Shown: positions 44,715 through 54,398 of the stretch, piece by piece
Numbering within the stretch: position 1 is the first letter of the stretch
Layout: the number at the start of each line of letters is the position of its first letter
Assembly (NCBI GenBank): GCA_018402445.1
Contig: JAGYIT010000013.1
Location: forward strand, 30,468 to 94,467
Direction: 5' to 3'
From: Akkermansiaceae bacterium
GTDB lineage: Bacteria; Verrucomicrobiota; Verrucomicrobiia; Verrucomicrobiales; Akkermansiaceae
DNA length: 64,000 nt
Position numbers and translations under genes: made by a program
Notes under the pieces: generated by a model
The model's database searches: none
The model's input: the letters and a program-made list of their open reading frames with translations, nothing else
Told to the model about the DNA's origin: nothing

Positions 44715-47177
44715 TCACGGCCGCAGATGCCTCACCAGAAACTCCGCCCGGCGGAATTTCCCGTACGGTGTCTCCGCCGCGCCGTGGCCGGCGTTGATGA
44801 TTGGGACGAAGTCGAATGAGTGCCCCGCTTTCTGCAGCGCGGATACGACTTGGTAGGTGGAGGCCGGATCCACGTTGTTGTCGAGTTCGCCGACGATGAG
44901 CATCAGCTTGCCCTTGAGCTTGGCGGCGTGGGTGGCGTTCGAGTTTTCCGCGTAGCTTTCATCGACCGGCCAGCCCATCCACGCCTCGTTCCACCAGATC
45001 TTGTCCATGCGGTTGTCGTGGCAGCCGCAGTCCGCCACGCCGACGTGGTAGAAATCGCTGTGGTTGAGCAGGCCGGCGAGCGTGCTCTGCCCGCCCGCGC
45101 TGCCGCCGAAGATGCCGACACGGGAGAGATCCATCCACGGGCGCGTGGCGGCGGCGGCCTTGATCCACGGGATGCGATCGGGGAAACCGGAGTCCATCAG
45201 GTTTTTCCAGCACACATCATGGAAAGCCTTGCCGCGCCAGTTCGTGCCCATTCCGTCGATTTTCACGACGACGAACCCGTGCTCGGCCATTGCGTTCGAG
45301 CCAGACCATGTCCGGTAAGATTTCGGCACGAAATGATCGTGCGGCCCGGCGTAGATGTCCTCGACCACGGGATATTTACGCGTGGGATCGAAGTGGAGCG
45401 GGCGGATGATGATGCCGTATATGTCGGTTTTGCCGTCGCGGCCCTTGGCGGCGAAACGCTCGGGGCGGCTCCAGCCTTTCGTGAGGAGCGCGGAGTCATC
45501 GGCGCGCTCCAGCTCGGCGATTTTTCTGCCGTCCGCGGTGCGGCGGAGTTCGGTGACGGGCGGCTGATCCACGCGCGACCAGGTGGCGAGATAGAGCGCT
45601 CCGTCCGGCGAGAAACGGATGCCGTGGTCGCCGTCCGCGTCGGTGAGGCGCGTGAAGCCGGAGCCGTCCAGGTTCACGCGGACAAAGTGCGCGTGATAGG
45701 GATCGGAGCCGGGTAGGCCGACTGCCTTGAGCAGCAGGGAGCCCTTCGCTTCGTCGAATTCCACCACTTCGCGGACGTTCCACTCGCCGCTGGTGACAGT
45801 GTTGATGAGTTTTCCGGTTGCGGTATCGAAGCGGTAAAGGTGGTTGTATCCGCTGCGTTCCGAAGCCCATAGGAACTCCGCGCTTTTATTGAGAGGGCGG
45901 AAAAAATATTTCTGTGAGTAGTCGATGAAGGTGGCGCTTTTTTCCTCATGGATGACACGGACGGAACCGCTGTCGGCCCGCAGGCCGATCACGCGCATCA
46001 CCTGATGGCCGCGCTGGTTGTAAACGAAGCGGAACTCGGCGGAGTCCGCGCTCCACGATTCGTCGCGGATGTCCCAGGGCGTGGCGAAGAGCGCGTCATC
46101 GACGGGGATCTCGCGGCGGGCGGTGACATCGAAGAGGCGCGGCTTGGCCAGCGGCAGATCGTCGCCGGGCTTCGCGTAGTTGTGCGTGATGAGCTTCGGC
46201 TGGAGTTGGTCTTCGGGCGTGGTTTGGACGATGTGGATTTTTCGTGTCTCCACCGCCTTCGCGCGGAACGCGGCGAGCTTCGCCGAATCCGGCGACCACA
46301 AGAATGGGCCGCGGTAGGAATCCGCTTCCGAGCCATCGTTTGTTAGAAAATGGGGATCGCCGCCGCCCGCCGGTTCGATGGCGAGGTTGTGGTTGCGGAT
46401 CACCGCGCGCCACGCGCCATCGGGGGAGACATCACTGCGCGGGCGCGGGTGCTCCGCTCGCGACGGATCCACGCGGCCGGTCACCCGCGCCAACGATGGG
46501 TTTTCCTCAGCCACCCATCCAGCAAGCTCGAGACCCCGCACGTCCGCGAACAACCAGACATGCCCGGCATAGGTGGAGAGGGTGTTGCTTTCACCCGGCG
46601 GCACCTTGCCGTAGGAGCGGCGTTCGTTGCGGTCGGCGAGCCAGAACAATTCGATTTCCCCGTCGGTTGCGTTCTCCACCGTCAGCGAGGTGGCGCGGCC
46701 GCCCGGGCCGCGCTTATCCATCGCCTCGCGGGGCGAGAGCAGCGCGGAATCCGCCGTGGGGATTTCGGATTTCTGCAGCGTCCCATCGAAGCGCCAGCCC
46801 TCGCCGAAAGCGCGGAAAATGACGGTTTTCGGATCGCCCTGCAGGATGAGCGTTTCGATGGGCAAGGCTTTCGCATCCACCTTGCGTTCCAGCTTCTCGG
46901 CGAGCGCGGCGGCGAGCGCCCCATGGTCGAAGGCGTCGGATTTCGCGCCCGTCGCGGGATCGACCCGGACGAAGCGGTGCTCGTCGGCTCCGGTGTCCAC
47001 GCGGTAGGCGAAGCTCTTGCTATCCGCCGACCAGAACGGACGGATCTCATCGCGGAAGACCAGCGCGCCGCTCTCGCGCCCGAAGCGTTCGGCTCGATCG
47101 TTGGTGGCGCGGATGTCGTCCGCCGCGGCGGCAAACGGGAGAGCGGCGAGGAGAAGAAGGAGGAGTGTGCGTGACAT
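44715..47177 (-). CDS. dipeptidyl peptidase IV family (S9B) peptidase with VHL-like domain
   Basis: An 820-residue secreted peptidase. The signal peptide is MSRTLLLLLLAALPFAAAAD. The propeller domain has repeated blades (PFLWSPDSAKLAAFR, LFDVTARREIPVDD, FLWASERSGYNHLYRFD). The alpha/beta-hydrolase domain has the nucleophile in IFGGSAGGQSTLAGLL, the Asp in LMLIVGELDNNVDPAST, and the His in IINAGHGAAETPYGK. Around residues 165-215 lies an inserted beta-domain: VENATDGEIELFWLADRNER, then RSYGKVPPGESNTLSTYAGH and VWLF. This closely follows the VHL beta-domain pattern (FxNxTxxxVxLxWxD, GxxxPGxxxxxxTYxGHxWLF). It removes dipeptides or acts on short peptides in the periplasm. Confidence 0.9.
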   Translation of the reverse strand: MSRTLLLLLLAALPFAAAADDIRATNDRAERFGRESGALVFRDEIRPFWSADSKSFAYRVDTGADEHRFVRVDPATGAKSDAFDHGALAAALAEKLERKVDAKALPIETLILQGDPKTVIFRAFGEGWRFDGTLQKSEIPTADSALLSPREAMDKRGPGGRATSLTVENATDGEIELFWLADRNERRSYGKVPPGESNTLSTYAGHVWLFADVRGLELAGWVAEENPSLARVTGRVDPSRAEHPRPRSDVSPDGAWRAVIRNHNLAIEPAGGGDPHFLTNDGSEADSYRGPFLWSPDSAKLAAFRAKAVETRKIHIVQTTPEDQLQPKLITHNYAKPGDDLPLAKPRLFDVTARREIPVDDALFATPWDIRDESWSADSAEFRFVYNQRGHQVMRVIGLRADSGSVRVIHEEKSATFIDYSQKYFFRPLNKSAEFLWASERSGYNHLYRFDTATGKLINTVTSGEWNVREVVEFDEAKGSLLLKAVGLPGSDPYHAHFVRVNLDGSGFTRLTDADGDHGIRFSPDGALYLATWSRVDQPPVTELRRTADGRKIAELERADDSALLTKGWSRPERFAAKGRDGKTDIYGIIIRPLHFDPTRKYPVVEDIYAGPHDHFVPKSYRTWSGSNAMAEHGFVVVKIDGMGTNWRGKAFHDVCWKNLMDSGFPDRIPWIKAAAATRPWMDLSRVGIFGGSAGGQSTLAGLLNHSDFYHVGVADCGCHDNRMDKIWWNEAWMGWPVDESYAENSNATHAAKLKGKLMLIVGELDNNVDPASTYQVVSALQKAGHSFDFVPIINAGHGAAETPYGKFRRAEFLVRHLRP

Positions 47178-47280
47178 GGATGTCAGGAAACATGGCGATA
47201 TCCGCCCACCTTTCAATCGCGGTTGTTTTCCCCACATGTGGCTTCCAACACGGCGCATAAAAAGCCACGCTTTGCCGCGC

Positions 47281-48018
47281 ATGGCCGATGATCCGAAACT
47301 GCTCCTGATCGCGCTGGTGGCGGCGGTTTGCATCGGCGTTGCAAAGGCGGGCTTCAGCGGGGTATCGATGGTTTCCGTGGTGTTGCTGGCGGAGGTTTAT
47401 GGAGCGAAGGCATCCGTCGGCCTCGCGCTGCCGCTGCTGATCGCGGCGGATCTCATGGCGTATCCCGCTTTCCTGAAACACGGCTCGTGGAAGCCCGTGT
47501 GGAAACTTTTGCCCGCCACGCTGATCGGGCTGGCGCTGGGTTGGTGGCTGCTGGGCAAGATCGATGACAACATCGCGCGCCGCATCATCGGCGGCTGCGT
47601 GCTGCTGATGGTGCTGATCCAGGCGTTCCGGAAACTCAAGCCGGTGTTCTTCGACGAGCTGGCGGAGTCGCGCGGCTTCGGCGTCGCGGCGGGCACGATG
47701 GGCGGGTTCGCCACCATGCTTGCCAATGCGGCCGGCCCCGTGATCCAGCTCTATTTTCTCGCCCGCCGCCTGCCGAAGATGGAGATGATCGGCATCGGCG
47801 CGCGGTTTTTCCTGCTGGTGAACCTGATCAAGATTCCACTCAACGCCCGCCTCGCCCTCATCACCCCGGACAGCCTTTGGGAAAACGCCAAGCTCGTGCC
47901 GGGCGTGTTCGTCGGCATCGTCCTTGGGCGCCTGCTCATCGGGCGCGTGCCGCAGGCGGCCTTCGAGTGGATGGTCGTTGCCTTCTCCGCCGCCGCCGCC
48001 GCGAGGCTGCTTTGGTGA
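47281..48018 (+). CDS. TauE/SafE family permease
   Basis: A 245-residue membrane protein with about eight helices. The start is LLLIALVAAVCIGVAKAGFS, then GFSGVSMVSVVLLAE, the TauE/SafE repeat motif GxxGxGgg-type. The second repeat is AGTMGGFATMLANAAGPVIQ, with the conserved GP. It probably exports sulfite or organosulfur anions, but TauE/SafE substrates vary. The start at 47281 avoids overlap with the divergent peptidase leader. It stands alone between the peptidase and site-2 protease. Confidence 0.88.
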   Translation: MADDPKLLLIALVAAVCIGVAKAGFSGVSMVSVVLLAEVYGAKASVGLALPLLIAADLMAYPAFLKHGSWKPVWKLLPATLIGLALGWWLLGKIDDNIARRIIGGCVLLMVLIQAFRKLKPVFFDELAESRGFGVAAGTMGGFATMLANAAGPVIQLYFLARRLPKMEMIGIGARFFLLVNLIKIPLNARLALITPDSLWENAKLVPGVFVGIVLGRLLIGRVPQAAFEWMVVAFSAAAAARLLW

Positions 48019-48021
48019 AAA

Positions 48022-48655
48022 TCATGGCAGCGCTTTCAATGCCTGGAAGGCCTGGTAGGCGAACATCGCCATGAAAATCGGCAGCAGCGGATCGCCGGTC
48101 TTCATGAAATACAGCAAGCCCACCCCGACCGGCGACCGCGATGGAGATCAGCAGCGTGAGCTTGATGCGGCTCGGGCCGAGGATGGTCTGGAGGATGCGC
48201 CCGCCATCGAGCGGCAGCACGGGCAACAGGTTCAGGATCGCCCAGATGAAACTGATGGCATAAAGCACGGTCATGAAATACGTCGCCTCCCGGCTCATGC
48301 CGGGGAACGACTTCGCGAAAAGATAAACCGCCAGGCCGAGGACGATCTGGAGCGCCGGCCCGGCGGCCGTGACGAGGAAGGTCCGCCACCTGTCCAAGGG
48401 CGCGCCGCCGCTGTAGGCCGCGTATCCGCCGAAGGCCTGCAGCACGATCTCGACCCGTTTCCCGAAAGCCTTCGCCGTCAGGGCATGGCCCAGCTCATGC
48501 ACTAGGATGGAGATGAAGCCCGCGATGAGGAACAGTATGAGCAAGAAGAATGCTTCCTTGCCGTCCACGCGTAGGACGCCGCCGATGAAGGCCATGGTGA
48601 GCCAGAACCACGGCAGGACGCGGATCGGAATGTTGAAAAGGGAAAATTGGATCAT
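48022..48655 (-). CDS. site-2 protease family membrane metalloprotease, frameshifted
   Basis: About 210 residues after correction. ILVHELGHALTAKAFG is the HExxH zinc motif, and LNLLPVLPLDGGRILQTIL is the NxxPxxxLDG motif with the third ligand. These define site-2 (M50) proteases of the minimal type with 5-6 helices. A single extra base in the ACCGGC around 48128-48133 shifts the frame after LLISIAV. Removing it restores AVGVGLLYFMKTGDPLLPIF, then MAMFAYQAFQALKALP and a stop at 48022. It cleaves membrane-spanning substrates; the target is unknown. Confidence 0.82.
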
Positions 48656-49049
48656 CCGCCGCCATCCCTAGGGCAGAAAAGGCACAGGCTCCACCGCAAT
48701 TTTTCCCGGAGGCGCGCGGCAAAAAAAGTGCCGCCAGGAAACCGCGGCAAATTTGGACAAACTACCGTTGCTCCGATCAAGGCCTGGCGGGGTTCGCTTG
48801 CCATACCTCCACGGCTCCTGACAGCCCCGGAAAACAAACCCACCCCGCTCCGAACCGCAACAACAAATCGCGGAGCTGACAAATGGTGGAATCTACCTGA
48901 GCTTGGGGAAATGCAAACCGCGAAACCCGGGCACAAAAATAGCAGTCCGACTGATCAGCCACAGGGAAAACCCAATAACCCGGGGCGTCTCAGTCGGACC
49001 GCCAAAAGAAAATAAGCAACTCCCGTGCCAAGTTTTTTCCGGGAAAAGA
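48656..49049. other. intergenic stretch without a recognised gene
   Basis: 394 bases between the site-2 protease start and the rhomboid stop. No ORF with family features on either strand. A possible loose inverted pair AGTCCGACTGA / TCAGTCGGAC lies around 48945-49000 and could form a hairpin near the rhomboid 3' end. Confidence 0.5.
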
Positions 49050-49784
49050 TCACCGCGGCAGCGCGACGCGGGGCATGGGCACCAACGCGCCGCCGAGCAC
49101 CATACCGCCGATGAAGCCGCCGAGGTGCGCGCCGTAGGCTATGCCGATTTCCCCACCAAGATATCCCCCGAAATCCATCAGCAGCCCAAGCACGCCCAAG
49201 GCCGCGAGGTGGGCGGGCGGGATGGGCCGGGCGATGGGCCAGACGTGAGGGTTGGGCAGGTGCCAGCGCACCGCCATCCCGAGGTAAAGCCCCTCGAAGC
49301 CCATCACCGCGCCGGAAGCACCCAGCATCGGGATCGTTTCCTCCGGATTCAATGCGACGTGGCATGCGCTCCCGCAGATCGCGGTGAAAACGAAGATGAG
49401 AAGCATCCAGCGGAGCCCGAGCAGCTCCGCGGCGATCGCCGCGAAGATCCAGAGATAGAGCATATTTCCTAGCAGATGCCCGATGTCCCCGTGGAGGAAG
49501 GCCGCGCTGAGCAGGGTGAAAAGGGAACCCGCACCGGAAAAATCGCCGGATCGCAGGGAGCGGAACGCCTCCACCACCTCGGCGGGCACCGTCATGAAGC
49601 GATCCTCAAAATCCGCGCCGAGCGCCACTTGCAGCCCGTAAATCGCCGCGATGAAAGCGATGAGCGCGAGCAAAGGCCATTGCTGGCGGAGAATGGAGGA
49701 CGGGCGGAGGAGGCGGCGCACGCCGCGCAGATTGCGCGCGGACACCGCATCCCTCAAGCGAACTCTTCGCCCGCCCGGAACCAC
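49050..49784 (-). CDS. rhomboid family intramembrane serine protease
   Basis: A 244-residue membrane protease starting with GTG. FLHGDIGHLLGNMLYLWIF is the rhomboid HxxxN block, PMLGASGAVMGFEGLYLGM has the catalytic Ser in GASG, and YGAHLGGFIGGMVLGG has the catalytic His. The N-terminal 35 residues are arginine-rich and cytosolic. The minus-strand neighbours (aroB-like, nitroreductase, lptD) are probably not an operon with it. Substrate is unknown. Confidence 0.9.
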   Translation of the reverse strand: MVPGGRRVRLRDAVSARNLRGVRRLLRPSSILRQQWPLLALIAFIAAIYGLQVALGADFEDRFMTVPAEVVEAFRSLRSGDFSGAGSLFTLLSAAFLHGDIGHLLGNMLYLWIFAAIAAELLGLRWMLLIFVFTAICGSACHVALNPEETIPMLGASGAVMGFEGLYLGMAVRWHLPNPHVWPIARPIPPAHLAALGVLGLLMDFGGYLGGEIGIAYGAHLGGFIGGMVLGGALVPMPRVALPR

Positions 49785-49785
49785 A

Positions 49786-49854
49786 TTACTTCTTGAGCAG
49801 CTTGGCCATCGCCTCGCCCATTGCGAGGCCGACCTTGTTGCCGCTGATGGTGAG
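49786..49854 (-). pseudogene. short C-terminal gene remnant
   Basis: The minus strand encodes LTISGNKVGLAMGEAMAKLL, then KK and stop, ending one base before the rhomboid start codon. An in-frame stop precedes it. It looks like the last 22 residues of a lost gene; the family is not recognised. Confidence 0.3.
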
Positions 49855-49880
49855 TCATTCGTTAGCCTGCTCCGCGCGGC

Positions 49881-51035
49881 TCAGGAATTTTCCCGATCCC
49901 ACTCGGACTGGAGTCCCGCGATGCTTTTCTCCAGCAGCTCCATGTCGAACTCGTGGACATCGGCGCCCTTGCCGATGTCGGCGAGGAGCAGGACGGTGAG
50001 TTCGCCGCCGAGGTGCTCGCGGAATTCGTCGAGGCCGGCGAGCACGCGGCGCTGGCCTTTCCTGTCCGTCCAGTCGAGCGCGGGGTGGTAGGTCTTGAGG
50101 CCGAGGGCGGCGAGGACGGCAAGGACGCGGGCGGCGTCGGTCTCCGCGAGCAGGCCGATGTGGCGCGAGTAAACGGTGTCCAGCGCGAGGCCTACGGCAA
50201 CCGCCTCGGCGTGGGAGAGCTGGTAGTTGGTGAGCGCCTCGAGCTTGTGCGCGGCCCAGTGGCCGAAGTCGAGCGGACGGCTGGAGCCGGTCTCGAAGGC
50301 ATCTCCGCCGAGGGCGATGTGGCGGGCATGGAGGAGGGCGGAGCGCTTCACGCATTCCTCGAAGGGGCCGCGCTCGCCCTTCGCCAGCGCGGCCGCGTTT
50401 GCCTCGATCCATGCGAAGAAATCGCCGTCCTTTACGAGCGCGACTTTCACCGCCTCGATCAGCCCCGCGCGGCGAGTTTCGCCGTCTTGGGTTTCGAGGA
50501 AACGGAAATCGTTGATGACCGCGAAGGGCACGGAGAAGGAGCCGATCCAGTTTTTTTTCCCGAAGGCGTTGATCGCGCTTTTGACACCGACTCCGCTGTC
50601 GTCCTGGGAAAGGGTGGTGGTGGGGAAGCGCACGAGCCGCACGCCGCGGTGGGCGGTGGAGGTGGCGAAGCCGACGGCGTCGAGGAACGCGCCGCCGCCG
50701 ATGACGAGCACGTAGGAATGCCTATCGATGTGGCCGTGGTCGATCTCGCGCCAGACCTCGCGGACGAGATCCTCATCCGCTTTGCAGGACTCGCCGCCGG
50801 CGAAAATGCGCACGCCGCGGAAGTCGAGATCGAGCTTACCGAAATAGGCGTGGATCTCATCGGAGAGACCTTTCCAGGAGTCGGCGACGGCACTTTCAAG
50901 GAACACCAACGCCCGCCTGCCGCCGCCCTCCGCGAGCACATCGGCCAGCGCGGTGTTTTCCGTGGAAAACGCGCCGTGGGTGAAGATCACCCGGTGCCTG
51001 AAGGTGACGGGGATATCAAAGTCGTGGCGATCCAT
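49881..51035 (-). CDS. 3-dehydroquinate synthase family protein (EboD-like)
   Basis: A 384-residue protein of the sugar-phosphate-cyclase superfamily. The NAD-binding loop is LVIGGGAFLDAVGFATSTAH. Substrate residues lie in RFPTTTLSQDDSGVGVKSAI and NAFGKKNWIGSF. Metal ligands come from LIEAVKVALV (Glu), DFGHWAAHKLE (His) and LSHAEAVAVGLAL (His), in the order known for AroB. The wording differs from housekeeping AroB (for example FGHWAAHKLE instead of FGHAIE), closer to the EboD/eustigmatophyte-type set. So it may act in a pathway other than shikimate. The active-site metals and NAD set are retained, so it is probably enzymatically active. Confidence 0.8.
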   Translation of the reverse strand: MDRHDFDIPVTFRHRVIFTHGAFSTENTALADVLAEGGGRRALVFLESAVADSWKGLSDEIHAYFGKLDLDFRGVRIFAGGESCKADEDLVREVWREIDHGHIDRHSYVLVIGGGAFLDAVGFATSTAHRGVRLVRFPTTTLSQDDSGVGVKSAINAFGKKNWIGSFSVPFAVINDFRFLETQDGETRRAGLIEAVKVALVKDGDFFAWIEANAAALAKGERGPFEECVKRSALLHARHIALGGDAFETGSSRPLDFGHWAAHKLEALTNYQLSHAEAVAVGLALDTVYSRHIGLLAETDAARVLAVLAALGLKTYHPALDWTDRKGQRRVLAGLDEFREHLGGELTVLLLADIGKGADVHEFDMELLEKSIAGLQSEWDRENS

Positions 51036-51124
51036 GGGTCTTTTGCTGCGCGGGGCGCTTAGGTATCCCCTTTACTCGCATCCGCCAACCTTTCTTTCCC
51101 ACTATCTCCTGCGTGGCGGGGGGC

Positions 51125-51769
51125 TCAAAGGTGTGCGATGACCTTTTCGTCCGGGAAGCGGGCTTTCGGCGCGGTGGCGTATTTGTCCTCCGGGGAGCGG
51201 TAGCCGAGGGCGCAGGCGACGGCGGTGGCGTAGCCGGTGCCGGGGAGGCCAAGGATGGTGTCGTAGTCCGCGGGGGAAATGCCTTCGAGCGGGCAGGAGT
51301 CGATGCCGAGGACGGCGGCGGAGCTCATGAGCTGGCCGAGGGCGATGTAAACCTGGCGCGTATTCCATGCCTGCTTTTCGGCGGCTGTCATAGCTGAGGA
51401 GAAAGAGGCGATCATCCCGGATAGCCCGGCCAGCGCCTCAAGCGGCGTGCCCTGTACCTCCGAGAGGCGGGCGATCCATGAGTCGATGTCGGCCCGGGTC
51501 AGATCGGTGCGGGCGGTGAGGACGACGAGGTGGGACGCATCGGTGAGCTGGGGTTGGTTCCACGAGGCGGCCTTGAGTTTTTCGCGGATGTCCGGATTTT
51601 CAACGATGAGGAATTTCCATGGCTGGAGGCCGAAGGAGGACGGCGTGAGGACGAGGGATTCCTCAATGGCGTCCCAGGTCTCCGCAGGGATTTTCCGGGC
51701 GGCATCGAAGGCCTTGGTGGCGTAGCGGAAATTAAGGGCGGCGAGGAGGTCTTGAGGCTGGATGGTCAT
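51125..51769 (-). CDS. NAD(P)H-dependent nitroreductase-like oxidoreductase
   Basis: A 214-residue FMN-dependent nitroreductase. The N-terminal FMN phosphate contacts are in NFRYATKAFDAARKIP. The later substrate/FMN blocks are LTPSSFGLQPWKFLIVENPD and REKLKAASWNQPQLTDAS, and the C-terminal GLPGTGYATAVACALGYRSP has the conserved Gly-rich loop. This matches the NfsB-like group. It reduces nitro compounds or quinones with NAD(P)H in the cytosol. It is not tightly linked to neighbours. Confidence 0.9.
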   Translation of the reverse strand: MTIQPQDLLAALNFRYATKAFDAARKIPAETWDAIEESLVLTPSSFGLQPWKFLIVENPDIREKLKAASWNQPQLTDASHLVVLTARTDLTRADIDSWIARLSEVQGTPLEALAGLSGMIASFSSAMTAAEKQAWNTRQVYIALGQLMSSAAVLGIDSCPLEGISPADYDTILGLPGTGYATAVACALGYRSPEDKYATAPKARFPDEKVIAHL

Positions 51770-51778
51770 GGCGCGGGA

Positions 51779-54250
51779 CTATTCCTCATAAAGCTTGAAA
51801 GGCAAGGAGGCGGGGGGAAAATCTTTGGAGGTGAGGCTGAAAATGACCCCGAACTCGTCCTCGAAGCGGTTGTCTCGGTGGGTGATGCCCATTCCAGCCA
51901 CCCAGTTCCCGAAGTCGCGGTGAAGGGAGTATTGTTGCGTCTCCAGGGTGCCGTCGTCCAACTCGAAAGTGTGACGGGTGCCAACACCCCAGTTTTCCGC
52001 GAGGCGGAAGTAGGTGCCCAGCTCCACGCGGTTCGAATCGAGCAGCACCGGGTGGCTGTTGAGGTAGCGGTAGGCGAAGGAGATCTCCATGTCCTGCCAG
52101 GGCATAAAACGCAGGCGGGAGTTGACTTCCGAAAAGCCGGAGCCGCCGCCGAACAAAGGGAACTGTGTCTCCAGATCGAGACCGAGCCATGGCAGCGGCT
52201 GCCACGTGATATCGTTGTAGAGGTTAGACCATTCGCGCTGACCCTCAGGATCGTCGAGATATTTGTCGATGTATGTGTCCATGAATAGCCACTCGTGGGA
52301 CTGGCCGTCGCGGCGGGTGATGAGGTGGTTGCGCGCTCCGAAACGGAGGATGTTCCAGCTCTCGATCTCGTCGATGGCGGTGAAGCTCGTCGTCTGCATC
52401 GGGCGGGGACGGGTGGTGAAGGTCAGGCGGTCGATTTTCGGGTAATCGCGATCTAGCTCATCGACGGTGACGACCGACCACGCGGCGTAGGGCTGGATGA
52501 CGTGAAGCAGGCCGGTGATGCCGGGGAAAGAGTCGTGTCCATTGCCGTAGTCCTTGGTAAATTTCACCGCCGCCTCCGCGCCGCCGTGGAACATGAGCCG
52601 GTCGTCGCTGTCCGCTGGCCCTTGGACAGCGGAATAGTGCGTGTAGGCCGCGCCGACGTGGGGTGTGAGCGTGAGCCAATCATCGTAGGTGAAAGGCAGG
52701 GAGAAGGAATGGTTGCTGTGGAAGCGGTTGAAGCCGGTGTCGAGAAGCTGGGCGCGCAGCGAGGGGATGCGGGCGGGGTCGGTGCCCGGCGAGCGGATGC
52801 TCTGCACGAGGGAGCGCTCGTAGCCGTTGAGCTGCGCGAGTAGGCCCGGCACAAGGGGACTGCCGGGCGGGAGGGCGAGCAGGGGGTCGATAGTGCCGCG
52901 GCGGATTACATCGCCCGGCTCGGCGCCCCTGATGGAAAATGACGTTTCCCCCTCGTGCAGCAGCGGCAGGCCGAAGAGCGGGCGCCGCGCCTGGTCGTAG
53001 GCGATCTCCGGACTCTGCGTGTCGGCGCGGTAGAAATCGTTCACGCGGAAACGCCCGAACACCGAGAGCAGCGATTCGTCGTCGCGGCGGTAGATGCCGA
53101 TGGTGTTGTCCGGCGCCGGGTTGGTGCGGTAGTTGTCCGGTGCAAAATCCTCGAGGTAGTATTGGTCGGATAGGACGGTGAGGTTCGTGTCGAGCCGCCA
53201 GTCCGCGTCATATCCGAAATCGAGTTTCTTGCGGTGGCGGAGCTGGATCTGGTAGCGGTTCTCATCCACCGAGAAGCGCGGGATGCCGGTACGCGTCTCG
53301 TGCGGATCGAGGTCGTGCAGGTAATAGAGGCTCAGGCCGGAAATCTCGTCCTTGTTTTCCTCGCGCATGTCCATCAGGTCCAGGCCGAGCGCCGCGCCGC
53401 GGGTGGCGCGGATATCGAAACGCCATCGGGAAAGCAGCCATTGGTCTTCGTTCTCGCCGGTCACGGGATTGCGCTCGCCGCCGAGCATGATGCCGTAGGT
53501 GTTGAGTAGGTATGGTCCCCAGTTGGAGCGTGAGCCGGGCATGAAATGGTAGCCGAGTTCCGAATCGAGCGGCTGGCTCAGGTAGGGCAGCCAGAAGACC
53601 GGACTGTCGCCCGCATAAACCCTGAGGTTGTGGAAGGTGACCCTTTCCCCCGGATATACCGTAGTCCTGTCGGAGCGCAGCCAGTAGTTCGGGTTCTCCA
53701 CGTCGTGGGTGGTGATGCCCGCGTTTTCGCCCACGAATACCGTCCGCCCGCCGTCGGATTTCCCGGTGAATTTCCCGGCCTCCAGCAAGATGGGATCCAT
53801 CGAGACCCGCAGCCCGGAGGCGTCGAGCGTGCCGGCCTCGTAGAGATACACGGCGCGGTCGCCGCGCTGGAGGATGTTGCCTTGGTAAACGGAAACATTG
53901 CCCTCGAAAGTGACGGACTTTGCCTTGAGATCCACGTTCGCGCGGTCTGCGAAGATTTCCAGCCCGTTGTCGCCCTCCACCTTCACCGGCCCGCCGAGGC
54001 GGATGCCATCTTCGAGGTTGCCCTCGATGGAGCCGCCCCGGTTGTTGATCTTGAGGTTCTCAGGGAGGATGGGGCCTTCCGGGATCACGCCACCCAGTGG
54101 GATTTCGGGGGGCGGGACGGGCTGGATTAAGTCCACAGGCGGGGGCACGGCCGCTTCCGGCAGGATTTGCCCGCCTTCTTCCTGCGCGTTGAGGGAAAAC
54201 GTGAGCAGAGCGGCGACCCATAGCGGTGCGGGGAAATGGACGTGGAACAT
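51779..54250 (-). CDS. lptD: LPS-assembly protein LptD
   Basis: An 823-residue outer-membrane protein. The signal peptide is MFHVHFPAPLWVAALLTFSL, then NAQEE. The N-terminal jelly-roll (OstA-like) domain has repeated strands (GLEIFADRANVDLKAKSVTF, EGNVSVYQGNILQRGDRAVY), with PVFWLPYLSQPLDSELGYHF before the barrel. The LptD barrel has many alternating strands and ends SFAYRYLNSHPVLLDSNRVE. It inserts lipopolysaccharide into the outer membrane, proving a Gram-negative envelope. The start at 54250 gives a clean signal; the longer frame overlaps the divergent trmB gene. LptE was not seen nearby. Confidence 0.88.
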   Translation of the reverse strand: MFHVHFPAPLWVAALLTFSLNAQEEGGQILPEAAVPPPVDLIQPVPPPEIPLGGVIPEGPILPENLKINNRGGSIEGNLEDGIRLGGPVKVEGDNGLEIFADRANVDLKAKSVTFEGNVSVYQGNILQRGDRAVYLYEAGTLDASGLRVSMDPILLEAGKFTGKSDGGRTVFVGENAGITTHDVENPNYWLRSDRTTVYPGERVTFHNLRVYAGDSPVFWLPYLSQPLDSELGYHFMPGSRSNWGPYLLNTYGIMLGGERNPVTGENEDQWLLSRWRFDIRATRGAALGLDLMDMREENKDEISGLSLYYLHDLDPHETRTGIPRFSVDENRYQIQLRHRKKLDFGYDADWRLDTNLTVLSDQYYLEDFAPDNYRTNPAPDNTIGIYRRDDESLLSVFGRFRVNDFYRADTQSPEIAYDQARRPLFGLPLLHEGETSFSIRGAEPGDVIRRGTIDPLLALPPGSPLVPGLLAQLNGYERSLVQSIRSPGTDPARIPSLRAQLLDTGFNRFHSNHSFSLPFTYDDWLTLTPHVGAAYTHYSAVQGPADSDDRLMFHGGAEAAVKFTKDYGNGHDSFPGITGLLHVIQPYAAWSVVTVDELDRDYPKIDRLTFTTRPRPMQTTSFTAIDEIESWNILRFGARNHLITRRDGQSHEWLFMDTYIDKYLDDPEGQREWSNLYNDITWQPLPWLGLDLETQFPLFGGGSGFSEVNSRLRFMPWQDMEISFAYRYLNSHPVLLDSNRVELGTYFRLAENWGVGTRHTFELDDGTLETQQYSLHRDFGNWVAGMGITHRDNRFEDEFGVIFSLTSKDFPPASLPFKLYEE

Positions 54251-54398
54251 CGGCGCAAAGTCAACAGGAAGCGGACGGGGGAAGTAAAGGAGCAAGACGG
54301 CGGAACATGCCCTGCCGTCTCGACAACGGCACCGGGTTCGTCCGGAGATTTTCCATGACCTCCCGCTCTCCCGCGTCCAGTGTTGCGGCGCATCCGCC

